From Eubacteriales bacterium (GTDB taxonomy: Bacteria > Bacillota > Clostridia > Peptostreptococcales > Anaerovoracaceae): a stretch of 64,000 nucleotides of DNA. The stretch covers positions 1 through 64,000 of the forward strand of contig JAQXJR010000033.1 in assembly GCA_029009055.1 (NCBI GenBank), given 5' to 3'. The stretch's first letter is position 1, and each line of letters begins with the position of its first letter. The translations under genes and the position numbers were made by a program. Positions 16,537-24,034 of the stretch are shown here, one piece after another. Under the pieces are notes generated by a model. That model was not told where the DNA came from, did no database searches, and saw only the letters and a program-made list of their open reading frames with translations.

Positions 16537-16941
16537 ATGAAAACAATTAGAGTTGTTGCAGCAGTGATTCGAGCGGTTGACGCCGAAGGCAGAACGATCA
16601 TCTTTGCCACACAGCGCGGATATGGAGAATTTAAAGATGGGTGGGAATTCCCTGGCGGAAAGATAGAGCCAGGCGAAACTCCACAGCAGGCGCTTAAGCG
16701 CGAGATCGAAGAAGAACTAGATACGGAGATCACTGTGGGAGATAGAATCGATACCATTGAATACGACTACCCGACATTTCACTTATCCATGGACTGCTTC
16801 TGGTGCCGTGTGGTGAGCGGGGATCTGGTGCTGCTGGAACACGAGGCAGCCAAATGGCTTAATAAGGATGAGTTGGATTCTGTTGATTGGCTGCCTGCAG
16901 ATATAACTTTGATTGATAAGATAAGGAAAGCAATCTCTTAA
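16537..16941 (+). CDS. Nudix (deoxy)nucleoside triphosphate pyrophosphohydrolase, MutT-like
   Basis: A compact 134-residue Nudix hydrolase. The Nudix box is intact in its catalytic residues, GGKIEPGETPQQALKREIEEEL, split here as GGKIEPGETPQQALK then REIEEEL (about residues 42-63). The overall shape, including WEFPGGKIEPGE and WLPADITLIDKI at the end, matches MutT/8-oxo-dGTPase-like pyrophosphohydrolases. It lies 48 bp after the PLD-helicase-DUF3427 gene on the same strand, an arrangement that suggests a two-gene unit in which nucleotide cleavage accompanies DNA processing. Its codon use is closer to host genes than that of the helicase. Confidence 0.88.
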   Translation: MKTIRVVAAVIRAVDAEGRTIIFATQRGYGEFKDGWEFPGGKIEPGETPQQALKREIEEELDTEITVGDRIDTIEYDYPTFHLSMDCFWCRVVSGDLVLLEHEAAKWLNKDELDSVDWLPADITLIDKIRKAIS

Positions 16942-16986
16942 AAATGATCAGTCTTGATTATTCATTTGCAACATATTGGAGCACCC

Positions 16987-17670
16987 ATGTTCGACGACCT
17001 CTTCAACCATAAAAAACCGAATACATATAAGCTTGCGGACTTCGGTTTCACCAGAAGCGAAAGCAATAGCAACGAGGCTGGGAGCTGTTGGGAATACCAG
17101 ACAGACGTCATGTCAGGCGAGTTCCATTTGCTGGTCCATATAGATGAGCAAGGGAAGATAGACACGGACCTTATCGAGGCGGAGACCGGGGATGAATATG
17201 AACTGTATAAAACCAACGCGTCCGGCGCATACGTCGGGGAGGTCAGAGAAGCAATCAGTAAGGCGCTGGCGGATATAGCGGAGAAATGCTTTGATACGGC
17301 GGTATATAAGACAGACCAGGCTTCACTTCTTATAGAGCGCGCAGGGAAGGAATACGGGAGTAAGCTGGAATTCCTCTGGCCTAAGCTGCCGGATTACTCT
17401 GTATTGCGGCGGAATGATAATGATAAATGGTATGCTGTCATTATGATAGTCGCCGGGCATAAGCTGGGGCTGGAGACAGACGATAAGGTCGAAATAATAG
17501 ACTTCCGCATTGAGAAGGATGAGAAGGCAGAACTGCTCGCGCTCTCCGGCTATTATCCCGGCTGGCACATGAATAAAGAAAGCTGGTTCACGGTAGTCCT
17601 CGATGGGACCTTGCCAGATTCAGAACTTATCAAGAGGATGGGCGAGAGCTACGAATTAGCTGGAAAATAA
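16987..17670 (+). CDS. YjbR/MmcQ-family protein with extra N-terminal domain
   Basis: A 227-residue protein. The second half (about 115-227) is a YjbR/MmcQ double-wing domain recognisable from RRNDNDKWYAVIMIV, KVEIIDFRIE, PGWHMNKESWFTVVLDG. The first 110 residues form a separate acidic strand-rich domain of unknown role (WEYQTDVMSGEFHLLVHID). The family is thought to bind DNA, but no reaction is known. ATG 16987 is preferred because GGAG lies 6 bases upstream; an upstream TTG gives an unlikely extension. It is the last gene of the helicase-Nudix strand run and ends at a bidirectional terminator. Confidence 0.85.
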   Translation: MFDDLFNHKKPNTYKLADFGFTRSESNSNEAGSCWEYQTDVMSGEFHLLVHIDEQGKIDTDLIEAETGDEYELYKTNASGAYVGEVREAISKALADIAEKCFDTAVYKTDQASLLIERAGKEYGSKLEFLWPKLPDYSVLRRNDNDKWYAVIMIVAGHKLGLETDDKVEIIDFRIEKDEKAELLALSGYYPGWHMNKESWFTVVLDGTLPDSELIKRMGESYELAGK

Positions 17671-17692
17671 AAAACCGAATATCCAATTGATC

Positions 17693-17736
17693 AAAAAAGG
17701 CGGCAGGCGCTGAGAAATCAAGCCTGACCGCCTTTT
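17693..17736. terminator. Bidirectional terminator
   Basis: AAAAAAGGCGG...AGGC pairs with GCCT...CCGCCTTTT across a short loop with small bulges. A-tract and T-tract flank the stem, so it can serve both the YjbR gene on the plus strand and the hydrolase gene on the minus strand. Confidence 0.8.
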
Positions 17737-17757
17737 CGCATTGTGGATATTAGTCTG

Positions 17758-18576
17758 CTATTCCACCGGCAGGTACTTATCCAGGTACTCTTCGATTTTC
17801 TGGGAATACAGGTGGAACTCGGCATTATCGTTCTGGAGCCCGTGGCCTGAATGAGGCAGAACTATGTAATCGTGAGGCACATTATGTTTAGTGAGCGCCT
17901 TATCCAGCCTGGCTGAAGCCGGGAAGCTCTGCACCTTATCATAAGCCCCGTAAGCCATGAGAGATGGCACCGTATAATCATCCACCCATAGCAAGGCGGA
18001 AATATCCTTCACAGCCTCATCATAGGCAGGAGTCCCGAACATATCAGGCGTGATCTTCTTACCGCACATGACGCTGAAGAGGCCGGCAGATCCGCCCGCG
18101 ATCGCCATATCTTTTATCGGATACCCAAGCTTAGCGGCCTCAGAGACGACTTTCGGCATGGCCCGCTTTATGTCCATAGACTGAGTGTAAACATTAGCGC
18201 GCGGTTTTTCTTTGCTGAATAGAGTGTAATTTATGCCGGCTGTGACATAGCCCTTAGAGCAAAGCCATTCCAGCATCTCAGCGTCGCCTGACTTATCGCC
18301 GGTCGTGAAGCCGCCTGGGTGAAGGTAGACGACCAGGCTGTATTCCTTCTTATTGCTGTCAGCCGGGACATATATATCGAATTTATTAGCCTTCCCGGAC
18401 CCGTATGATATGTCTTTATGGACCGTACCGACGCTATCATTCCAGTCGACCTTATAATCTTTAGTCCATAGGGGCTTTATAGTCTTACTGGTGGCTCCGA
18501 GGACCGCGAACAGGATGAAAACTCCTATGCAGGAAAGCACGAACTTAAATGTGGACATGGTCTTCTTCTCCCTCAC
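17758..18576 (-). CDS. Membrane-anchored alpha/beta hydrolase (esterase-like), shortened core
   Basis: A 272-residue hydrolase with one N-terminal membrane helix (about 9-30) and an extracytoplasmic alpha/beta domain. The oxyanion motif is LHPGGF, the nucleophile is the Ser of GGSAG, the acid is the Asp of YGAYDKV and the His is in SGHGLQND, so the triad is complete and resembles the BD-FAE/prolyl-oligopeptidase-type esterases. Only about 50 residues separate Ser from Asp, roughly half the family's usual spacing. GTG 18576 overlaps the stop of a 44-codon gene (GTGA) and has GGAGG 9 bases upstream, implying translational coupling; an ATG at 18558 is possible. A divergent TetR gene likely controls it. 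Confidence 0.85.
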   Translation of the reverse strand: MREKKTMSTFKFVLSCIGVFILFAVLGATSKTIKPLWTKDYKVDWNDSVGTVHKDISYGSGKANKFDIYVPADSNKKEYSLVVYLHPGGFTTGDKSGDAEMLEWLCSKGYVTAGINYTLFSKEKPRANVYTQSMDIKRAMPKVVSEAAKLGYPIKDMAIAGGSAGLFSVMCGKKITPDMFGTPAYDEAVKDISALLWVDDYTVPSLMAYGAYDKVQSFPASARLDKALTKHNVPHDYIVLPHSGHGLQNDNAEFHLYSQKIEEYLDKYLPVE

Positions 18577-18707
18577 AATATGTTACCTCCGAACAGAGTG
18601 CCGCCGAGCAGGAAGTTAAGCGCTGCCCTGAAAGCCAGCCTGCCCGCTATGAAAGCGATAGCCGCAACTATAAGTAAGATGGTTATTCTCCTCGTATGTA
18701 TAGACAT
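18573..18707 (-). CDS. 44-residue single-span membrane peptide
   Basis: A short frame begins MSIHTRRITILLIVAAIAF and ends FGGNIL. It has a basic N-terminus, one hydrophobic helix (about residues 8-22), then an amphipathic stretch RLAFRAALNFLLGG. AAGGAG lies 7 bases before its ATG at 18705-18707, and its TGA overlaps the GTG start of the hydrolase gene by four bases. Correct spacing of both signals and the overlap make it a credible gene, first in the operon downstream of a promoter-operator at 18733-18774. Function is unknown; it may assist or anchor the hydrolase. Confidence 0.7.
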   Translation of the reverse strand: MSIHTRRITILLIVAAIAFIAGRLAFRAALNFLLGGTLFGGNIL

Positions 18708-18732
18708 GATCCACTCCTTGACATCAGTTGTT

Positions 18733-18774
18733 TTTGATGGTACATATATACCATCAAATGATATTTTATGTCAA
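18733..18774 (-). promoter_or_regulatory. Promoter with TetR-type palindromic operator
   Basis: On the minus strand, TTGACA (18774-18769), 18 bp, TATATA (18750-18745) directs transcription of the small membrane gene and the hydrolase. A perfect palindrome, TTTGATGGTA (18733-18742), CATATA, TACCATCAAA (18749-18758), covers the -10. It lies between the divergent operon and a TetR gene and is probably that regulator's operator. Confidence 0.75.
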
Positions 18775-18818
18775 TCTTCTAAGCTAAAAAGGTACAAAAC
18801 AGGCAGAGGTGTTGCATC

Positions 18819-19334
18819 GTGAAGCGGTTGGGAAATAAGGAAGGGAACGCGTTCGTAAGGCGCGAGATAGAGGAAGCGGCTATCCGCCTGCTGAAGGATA
18901 GGGAATTAAGCGGCATATCTGTAAGCGAGATCGTGGCGGAAGCTGGTGTCAGTCGAAACTCATTCTACAGAAATTACTCATCTAAGGAAGACATACTTAG
19001 ATCCCGTGTCAGCTCCATGCTCACAGAGTGGAACAGCAGCTGGGAGAAAAGGGGATCTGATTCTAACGCTGCTATGTACGGCAGCCTGTTCGCGCATCTG
19101 AAAGAAAACAAGGATTTCTACCTATTGCTTAAGGAGCGGGGCTTATTCGATCTGTTCCAGGACGCGTATCTGGAGCTTTTCGGACCAAAGCCGGAAATAG
19201 ATAATATGTGGGCTTATACTGTCTCGTTCATAGCATACGGCACCCTGGGCTGGATAGAAGAGTGGATCAGCAGGGGCATGCAGGAATCCGCGGATGCAAT
19301 GGCAGAAATGCTTTTGAAAAATGGTATGAAGTAG
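18819..19334 (+). CDS. TetR/AcrR-family transcriptional regulator
   Basis: A 171-residue TetR protein. The helix-turn-helix lies at about 15-60 with LSGISVSEIVAEAGVSRNSF and YRNYSSKEDIL; the C-terminal domain is of the type seen in DhaS-like clostridial regulators. The start is a GTG at 18819 with AGAGGTG about 10 bases upstream. It is divergent from the 44-codon membrane gene and hydrolase, with a 26-bp perfect palindrome between them, so repression of that operon is the likely role. Its own promoter is less clear. Confidence 0.88.
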   Translation: MKRLGNKEGNAFVRREIEEAAIRLLKDRELSGISVSEIVAEAGVSRNSFYRNYSSKEDILRSRVSSMLTEWNSSWEKRGSDSNAAMYGSLFAHLKENKDFYLLLKERGLFDLFQDAYLELFGPKPEIDNMWAYTVSFIAYGTLGWIEEWISRGMQESADAMAEMLLKNGMK

Positions 19335-19399
19335 CTCGCAATAATTGATCTACGCGTATTTAAGTGATGTTTTCTTGGTAAATAAAAAAATCAAAAAGC

Positions 19400-19467
19400 A
19401 TGTAATTTTATTATTGACATGTTGATAACCATTTGCTATAGTAAACATGTAATCAATATAATTACAT
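19400..19467 (+). promoter_or_regulatory. Promoter with two ATGTAAT-N7-ATTACAT operators (YwnB-like/Rrf2 operon)
   Basis: TTGACA (19414-19419), 17 bp, TATAGT (19437-19442). Operator 1 at 19400-19420 is ATGTAAT-N7-TTGACAT, with the right half (5 of 7 matches) merged into the -35. Operator 2 at 19447-19467 is a perfect ATGTAAT-N7-ATTACAT that starts 5 bases after the -10. Both positions correspond to those at the macrodomain/SirTM promoter at 6139-6206, so one regulator probably controls both. Confidence 0.8.
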
Positions 19468-19511
19468 GAACGAAGAACATATTATATAAAACACCCAAGG
19501 AGGAATACATC

Positions 19512-20144
19512 ATGAAAATCGCTGTAGTAGCATCAAACGGAAGAGTAGCGCAGAAGGTCGTTAAGGAAGCTCAGGAAAGAGGCTTCGATGTCACAGGTTT
19601 CGCGCGCGGTGATGAGAATAAGTCAGGCGCTAAAACATACATTAGGAAGGACATCCTGGACTTAACTAAAGAAGACCTGGCAGGTTACGATGTGGTAGTA
19701 GACGGATTCGGTGCTTGGACAGAGGACGTGCTTCCTATGCATGTGAAGACTTCTCAGCATCTTTGCGATATCTTAAGCGGAACCGATATCCGCCTCATCA
19801 TCGTAGGAGGAGCGGGCAGCCTCTATGTAAACCCGGAACACACAGCTGTAGTAGCTGACGGACCTGACTTCCCGGACGTTTTCAAGCCGCTCGCTAACGC
19901 TCAGGCAGAGGAACTTAAGCAGCTCAGGGGCCGTGACGACGTTAAGTGGACATTCATCAGCCCTGCGGGAGATTTCCAGGCAGACGGTGAGAGAACAGGT
20001 AAGTACATCCAGGCAGGTGAGGAGCTCACACTCAATTCTAAGGGCGAGAGCATCATAAGCTACGCTGATTACGCCATAGCTATGGTAGATGAGATAGAGT
20101 CAGGCCATCACATCCAGGAGAGGATCAGCGTAGTAAGAGCGTAA
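19512..20144 (+). CDS. YwnB-like NAD(P)-binding oxidoreductase
   Basis: A 210-residue short-chain/NmrA-like Rossmann protein. The N-terminus KIAVVASNGRVAQKVVKEAQ replaces the usual GxTGxxG loop with ASNGRVAQ; further family blocks are ARGDENK, DGFGAW, RLIIVGGAGSLYV and WTFISPAGDF. It corresponds to the YwnB group, which in Bacillus subtilis lies next to the Rrf2-type regulator YwnA, and the same pairing is found here (Rrf2 gene 56 bp downstream). AAGGAGG precedes the ATG. Substrate unknown; a stress-related reductase role is inferred from the regulator. Confidence 0.87.
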   Translation: MKIAVVASNGRVAQKVVKEAQERGFDVTGFARGDENKSGAKTYIRKDILDLTKEDLAGYDVVVDGFGAWTEDVLPMHVKTSQHLCDILSGTDIRLIIVGGAGSLYVNPEHTAVVADGPDFPDVFKPLANAQAEELKQLRGRDDVKWTFISPAGDFQADGERTGKYIQAGEELTLNSKGESIISYADYAIAMVDEIESGHHIQERISVVRA

Positions 20145-20147
20145 TAG

Positions 20148-20181
20148 TTGACTTCCATGCCTGTAACGTAGTATATTACAT
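20148..20181 (+). promoter_or_regulatory. Promoter of the Rrf2 gene with overlapping operator
   Basis: TTGACT (20148-20153), 18 bp, TATATT (20172-20177). The sequence CTGTAAC-N7-ATTACAT at 20161-20181 matches the ATGTAAT-N7-ATTACAT operator at 12 of 14 positions and overlaps the -10, predicting autoregulation by the Rrf2 protein encoded just downstream. Confidence 0.65.
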
Positions 20182-20200
20182 GCATGGAGGCGTGTATAAA

Positions 20201-20644
20201 ATGCAGATAACTAGTAAATTCACGATAGCGGTACATGTCATTACCGCTATCGATTATTTTAAAGATAAAGAAACCGTGACCAGCAATTTCCTGGCAGGAA
20301 GCGTAGGAGCGAACCCTGTGATCATCCGCACTGTCATGAGTAAGCTTAAGGAAGCCGGCATCATAAGCATAAGCCAGGGTAAGAGCGGCATTACCTTAGC
20401 AAAGCCACTCTCTGATATCACATTCTATGACATATACACCGCGCTCGGCTGCGTGGACGATGAAGGCCTGTTCCACTTCCATGAGCATCCTAATACAGAA
20501 TGCCCGGTGGGAAGGAACATCCACAGCGCCATGGAAGATAAGCTCCAATCCATACAAGACTCTATGGAGCGGCAGATGAAGGAGATCACAGTCGCCGATG
20601 TAGAAGGTGACGTGAGAAAGAAAATAGCGGGTGCGGACAGATGA
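20201..20644 (+). CDS. Rrf2-family transcriptional regulator (YwnA-like)
   Basis: A 147-residue Rrf2 regulator starting MQITSKFTIAVHVITAI. The winged helix (about 1-80) contains FLAGSVGANPVIIRTVMSKL and the wing ISISQGKSGITLA. There is no CX5-7CX5-8C iron-sulfur signature like that of IscR or NsrR; only two well separated Cys are present (CVDD and ECPVG), which places it nearer YwnA. ATG 20201 has GGAGG 10 bases upstream; the longer frame from 20180 would overlap the promoter. It overlaps the following gene by ATGA. It is the best candidate to bind the ATGTAAT-N7-ATTACAT sites. Confidence 0.9.
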   Translation: MQITSKFTIAVHVITAIDYFKDKETVTSNFLAGSVGANPVIIRTVMSKLKEAGIISISQGKSGITLAKPLSDITFYDIYTALGCVDDEGLFHFHEHPNTECPVGRNIHSAMEDKLQSIQDSMERQMKEITVADVEGDVRKKIAGADR

Positions 20645-21561
20645 CCAGTCTTAAATATAGGATGTATGAGAGCACAATTAAGATGGCGGGTCTTAGGAGC
20701 ATGCTCACTCTCACGGGTAAGGACCTGGACGGAGCTATAAGAAGGATGCGGAGCGGAGCTCTGAAACTTCCAGAGGGGAGGTCTAAAGGCATGGACCACA
20801 GGATAGAGCAGATAGGTAATGTCAGGACCGGAGTAATCAGAAAGCAGGGTACAGAGCAGAAAAAAGCTGTGCTGTATCTATACGGCGGGGAATTTCTTAA
20901 ATCCGCGGATGAAGGAGATCTGGAATTCGCGCGGGAGTTCGCCTCGGAAACGGATGCCGAGGTCTGGCTGCCCCTATATCCGACATGCAGCGAAGCCTAT
21001 TTCGATGAGATAGTAAGTTCTGTCTGCCTGGTCTATGAGAAGATGCTGGAAAGCTTCAGCCCGGATAAGATATTCGTGTTCGGCCAGAACGCCGGAGCTT
21101 CTCTGGGGATATATATGCTAGGGCTTTTCAGGAAGCTGGAGCTCTCAGTTGACTTCCCGAAGGGAATGATACTGTCATCGCCTTTGCTCAGGTACCCTCT
21201 GAGCCCGGACGAGAATGAGATGCTGGAAGAGCTGGATATGAAGGACATAATGACGCCGGCTTCATATTTAAGGGGAGGAGAGCCGGACAGGCTGATCTTC
21301 GGCGAGGACTCGAAATATAAGTGTCTGGCGAACATCCCGGCTTCTGACCTCACGGGCTATCCGGAAACCTGGATATTCATGGGGACAGAAGAACTCAATT
21401 ACGCTACTTTAAACGCTGGTGTGAAGGCGTTCGAAAGAGACGGAGTTTCTGTACACACGGAGATCGGCGAGGGCATGATGCATTGCTGGGGATCATGGCC
21501 GAAGACACCGGAGGCGAAAGCCATGAGAAGTAAATGCTTTGCCATAGTGAATGAGGGCTAG
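20641..21561 (+). CDS. Alpha/beta-hydrolase-fold protein lacking the catalytic serine
   Basis: A 306-residue protein of the hormone-sensitive lipase-like group. The positions of the oxyanion HGGG and nucleophile GDSAG motifs read LYLYGGEFLKS and FVFGQNAGASLG, so the oxyanion His is Tyr and the nucleophilic Ser is Asn. The acid region is GTEELNYATLN, and a C-terminal His remains in GMMHCWG. Loss of Ser argues against esterase activity; a binding or scaffold role is possible. Its ATG overlaps the Rrf2 stop (ATGA), so it is translationally coupled to the regulator and belongs to the same regulon. Confidence 0.85.
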   Translation: MTSLKYRMYESTIKMAGLRSMLTLTGKDLDGAIRRMRSGALKLPEGRSKGMDHRIEQIGNVRTGVIRKQGTEQKKAVLYLYGGEFLKSADEGDLEFAREFASETDAEVWLPLYPTCSEAYFDEIVSSVCLVYEKMLESFSPDKIFVFGQNAGASLGIYMLGLFRKLELSVDFPKGMILSSPLLRYPLSPDENEMLEELDMKDIMTPASYLRGGEPDRLIFGEDSKYKCLANIPASDLTGYPETWIFMGTEELNYATLNAGVKAFERDGVSVHTEIGEGMMHCWGSWPKTPEAKAMRSKCFAIVNEG

Positions 21562-21568
21562 CCGGGAA

Positions 21569-22546
21569 TCACAGGAGACCCTGAGTCTTAAATATGAATA
21601 GCCACATGGTGATGGAGACGGACGAGAACAGGGTAGTGAGCATGACAGTGTTAGACGTGAGCACACCCTTATGACCCATCTCGCGCGCCATGATGTAGCA
21701 GCTTACGGTCGATGGCGATCCGCACATGACTATCGCCGCGGCGAGTTTAGGACCGGTGAAGCCCAGAGCCACACAGATAGGGAGGAAGATCATTCCCAGG
21801 CCGAACAGCTTCATGAAAGCTGCCAGGCTGGCTTCCTTAACCAGGCCGATAGACTCCTTGAAATCGAAGGAAGCGCCCAGAGCCATTATTCCGAGAGGAC
21901 TGGCGGTCCTGGCCAGGTATTCTATGCTGCGGTCCGCTATCACCGGGATCGGCAGTTTTATAAGCGACCAGCCCAGGCCGGCAGCGATTCCCAGGATAAT
22001 AGGATTCTTCAGGACATTTATTATGGTCCGCCTCATCATGGCTCTCTTCTGGTCAGCCGTGTCGCGAGACCTTTCTTCCACGTTTTCCGGCTTATAATAT
22101 TCGAGAACAGCTACGGCAGCCACGTTATAGAGAGGCACGGACCCCAGGATCATGAGCGGGACCATGCCAGTGTCGCCATAGAGGTTCTCTGCCAGCAGGG
22201 CGCCGAGGATAGCGGCGCTGGACCTGTAGCCGACCTGGATGAACTCACCACGGATGTCGCGGCGTTTAAGCAGGTGGGACACAGCCATGACGAGAAGTAT
22301 GCTGGCCAATGTGGCGAAGAAGCAGAAAAGCACGTATTTCCCGTCCCACATCTCGGCGAAGTCCTTCTTAGCGAGATCATAGAAGAGCAGGGCAGGAAGG
22401 GCAGCTCTGAATACATAAGAGTTCACACCCGCGCTCACTTTTTCTGTAAAGATGCCCGCGTAACGCAGGAAATACCCCAGGATCATAAGAATGAAGATAG
22501 GAATAGTCGCGTCCAGGCAATATTTGAAACTAGATAATATACTCAT
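21569..22546 (-). CDS. AEC (auxin efflux carrier)-family transporter
   Basis: A 325-residue membrane protein with about ten hydrophobic helices, in two repeats. Family patterns include ATIPIFILMILGYFLRYAG at the start, VFRAALPALLF after helix 2, and MCGSPSTVSCYIMAREMG in the second half. Members export malate, amino acids or other small acids; substrate unknown. ATG 22546 is preceded by a G-rich AGGGGGAAAT ribosome site; the longer frame upstream is rejected. It converges with the hydrolase-like gene, only 7 bp apart. Confidence 0.9.
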   Translation of the reverse strand: MSILSSFKYCLDATIPIFILMILGYFLRYAGIFTEKVSAGVNSYVFRAALPALLFYDLAKKDFAEMWDGKYVLFCFFATLASILLVMAVSHLLKRRDIRGEFIQVGYRSSAAILGALLAENLYGDTGMVPLMILGSVPLYNVAAVAVLEYYKPENVEERSRDTADQKRAMMRRTIINVLKNPIILGIAAGLGWSLIKLPIPVIADRSIEYLARTASPLGIMALGASFDFKESIGLVKEASLAAFMKLFGLGMIFLPICVALGFTGPKLAAAIVMCGSPSTVSCYIMAREMGHKGVLTSNTVMLTTLFSSVSITMWLFIFKTQGLL

Positions 22547-22760
22547 ATTTCCCCCTTTTGGTATGACAGTCCTGGTGGGCAGAGGCCATACGAATAATAT
22601 TTTGCTTTCTTCCGGACATTTAGTCAAGGCGGGAGAGGGTTTATTGTGGTATGATTGAAATGATCGCAATCAATTGAGAGGTATGTAGCCGGAGGCAGGC
22701 AGGCTGGCTGGGCTTTGCGGCTGGCTGGATAGATGCCTGACTTAGGGCTGGGAGATATTT

Positions 22761-23288
22761 ATGAGTGACCTTAACGAGAGAATAGATATTTACGATATAA
22801 ACAGGGAGAAGACCGGGAGGACCAGGCCCCGCCACGGCGAAGGGTCGAAGCTGGTCCCGGGCGAGTTCATGATCTATGTGCTCGCGCTTCTCGAAAATGA
22901 GCGTGGCGGCTATCTTATAACCAGGCGGACTCTGGATAAGAAATGGGCGCCGGGCCAGTGGGAGATACCGGGCGGCGGCGTGAGCGCGGGAGAGACATCA
23001 CGCGATGCGGTTTCCAGGGAGGCCCTGGAAGAGACGGGAATAGACGTTTCTGGGCTCGAGCCGGTTTCCGTGTATACTTACATAAACGAAGACGCTGAGA
23101 GCGGGGATAATTATTTCTGCGACATATACCACTTCAGGAAAGATTTCGCTCCCGAGGACGTTAAGGTCCAGGAGGATGAGGTCCTGGAATGGAGAGACGC
23201 TACGGCGTCTGAGATCCGCGATATCCAGGCGGGTGACGGCTTCCTCCACTACGAGAGGATCCGTGAGGCATTAGAAAACGAGGGCTGA
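22761..23288 (+). CDS. Nudix hydrolase
   Basis: A 175-residue Nudix protein with an N-terminal extension (SDLNERIDIYDINREKTGR) like that of isopentenyl-diphosphate isomerase-like and YfcD-type hydrolases. The Nudix box is complete: GGGVSAGETSRDAVSREALE followed by ETGI (about 73-96). Substrate cannot be deduced. ATG 22761 has GGGAG at a suitable distance. It is a single gene ahead of the queuosine operon; the upstream 80 bp is a GGCTGGCT-rich, low-complexity leader. Confidence 0.88.
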   Translation: MSDLNERIDIYDINREKTGRTRPRHGEGSKLVPGEFMIYVLALLENERGGYLITRRTLDKKWAPGQWEIPGGGVSAGETSRDAVSREALEETGIDVSGLEPVSVYTYINEDAESGDNYFCDIYHFRKDFAPEDVKVQEDEVLEWRDATASEIRDIQAGDGFLHYERIREALENEG

Positions 23289-23375
23289 TCCTAAGTCTAT
23301 TTTCGAGAAAAGCCTTTATTTATCCGCCTTATCCTGTTATAATGAGCAGAGCGTCTGCCCGCGCGTTCGGGCAGT

Positions 23376-23470
23376 GACAGTTCGTTAGTACCATCCTGTC
23401 ATTAAATAAAACCAGGGCTGCTATGAGAATACGACTATTCTGAAGCTCTGCCATGCCGCGGAGCTTTTTT
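23376..23470 (+). promoter_or_regulatory. preQ1-I riboswitch with intrinsic terminator
   Basis: Stem P1 is GACAG (23376-23380) with CTGTC (23396-23400); the loop reads TTCGTTAGTACCATC, and the A-rich tail ATTAAATAAAACCAGG follows, giving the H-type pseudoknot layout of class I preQ1 aptamers (compare the loop and AAAACAAGG tail of the Thermoanaerobacter version). About 40 bases later AGCTCTGC (23444-23451) and GCGGAGCT (23458-23465) with six T residues make a terminator. A hairpin CTGCCC/GGGCAG precedes the aptamer, and TATAAT lies at 23338-23343. It precedes queF and a queuosine-precursor transporter, as expected. Confidence 0.85.
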
Positions 23471-23525
23471 ATTTCGGAGAAACATGAGCAGGACCCTTCG
23501 CTAGATAAGAAAGGAGCCCAAACAA

Positions 23526-24023
23526 TTGGAAAATAACGATAAGCGCACCAGGGAGGATCTGACGCTCCTCGGTAATAAGAAGACGAGCTACAGCCAGGAA
23601 TACGCGCCGGAGATGCTGGAGAAATTCTCGAATAGGCACCCGGAAAACGACTATTTCGTGAAGTTCAACTGCCCGGAGTTCACGAGCCTCTGCCCGATCA
23701 CCGGCCAGCCGGATTTCGCCGAGATCACGATTTCCTACGTACCGGACCAATTTCTGGTAGAGAGCAAGAGCCTGAAGCTGTATCTGTTCTCATACCGCAA
23801 CTATGGGGAATTCCACGAGGATTGCGTGAACAGGATCATGAAGGACCTGATAAAACTGCTGGAGCCTAAGTACATAGAGGTTCTCGGCCGTTTCCTTCCT
23901 CGCGGTGGCATCTCTATCGACCCGTACGCGAACTACGGTAAGCCGTGCACTCGCTGGGAGGATGTGGCTTGGACCAGGCTGGCGAACCACGACCTCAACC
24001 CAGGCTCTGTCGATAACAGATAG
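23526..24023 (+). CDS. queF: NADPH-dependent 7-cyano-7-deazaguanine reductase (QueF)
   Basis: A 165-residue unimodular QueF that reduces preQ0 to preQ1 in queuosine synthesis. Catalytic C56 is in [15 protein letters not shown], which also holds the active-site Asp; the QueF motif [20 protein letters not shown] is intact, as is GGISIDPY. The start is a TTG at 23526, with AAAGGAG 10 bases upstream and no nearby ATG. It is the first gene after the preQ1 riboswitch and terminator; the transporter gene follows after 11 bp. Confidence 0.95.
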   Translation: MENNDKRTREDLTLLGNKKTSYSQEYAPEMLEKFSNRHPENDYFVKFNCPEFTSLCPITGQPDFAEITISYVPDQFLVESKSLKLYLFSYRNYGEFHEDCVNRIMKDLIKLLEPKYIEVLGRFLPRGGISIDPYANYGKPCTRWEDVAWTRLANHDLNPGSVDNR

Positions 24024-24034
24024 GGGGCATAATC

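Noticed and set aside
21671..22537. Long plus-strand frame (288 codons) opposite the AEC transporter gene
   Set aside because: It is the mirror of a clear membrane transporter gene, has no ribosome site and encodes a low-complexity His/Arg/Asp-rich sequence typical of antisense frames.
22675..22745. GGCTGGCTG-type repeats before the Nudix gene
   Set aside because: Short low-complexity leader without symmetry or periodic unit; no support for a functional element.
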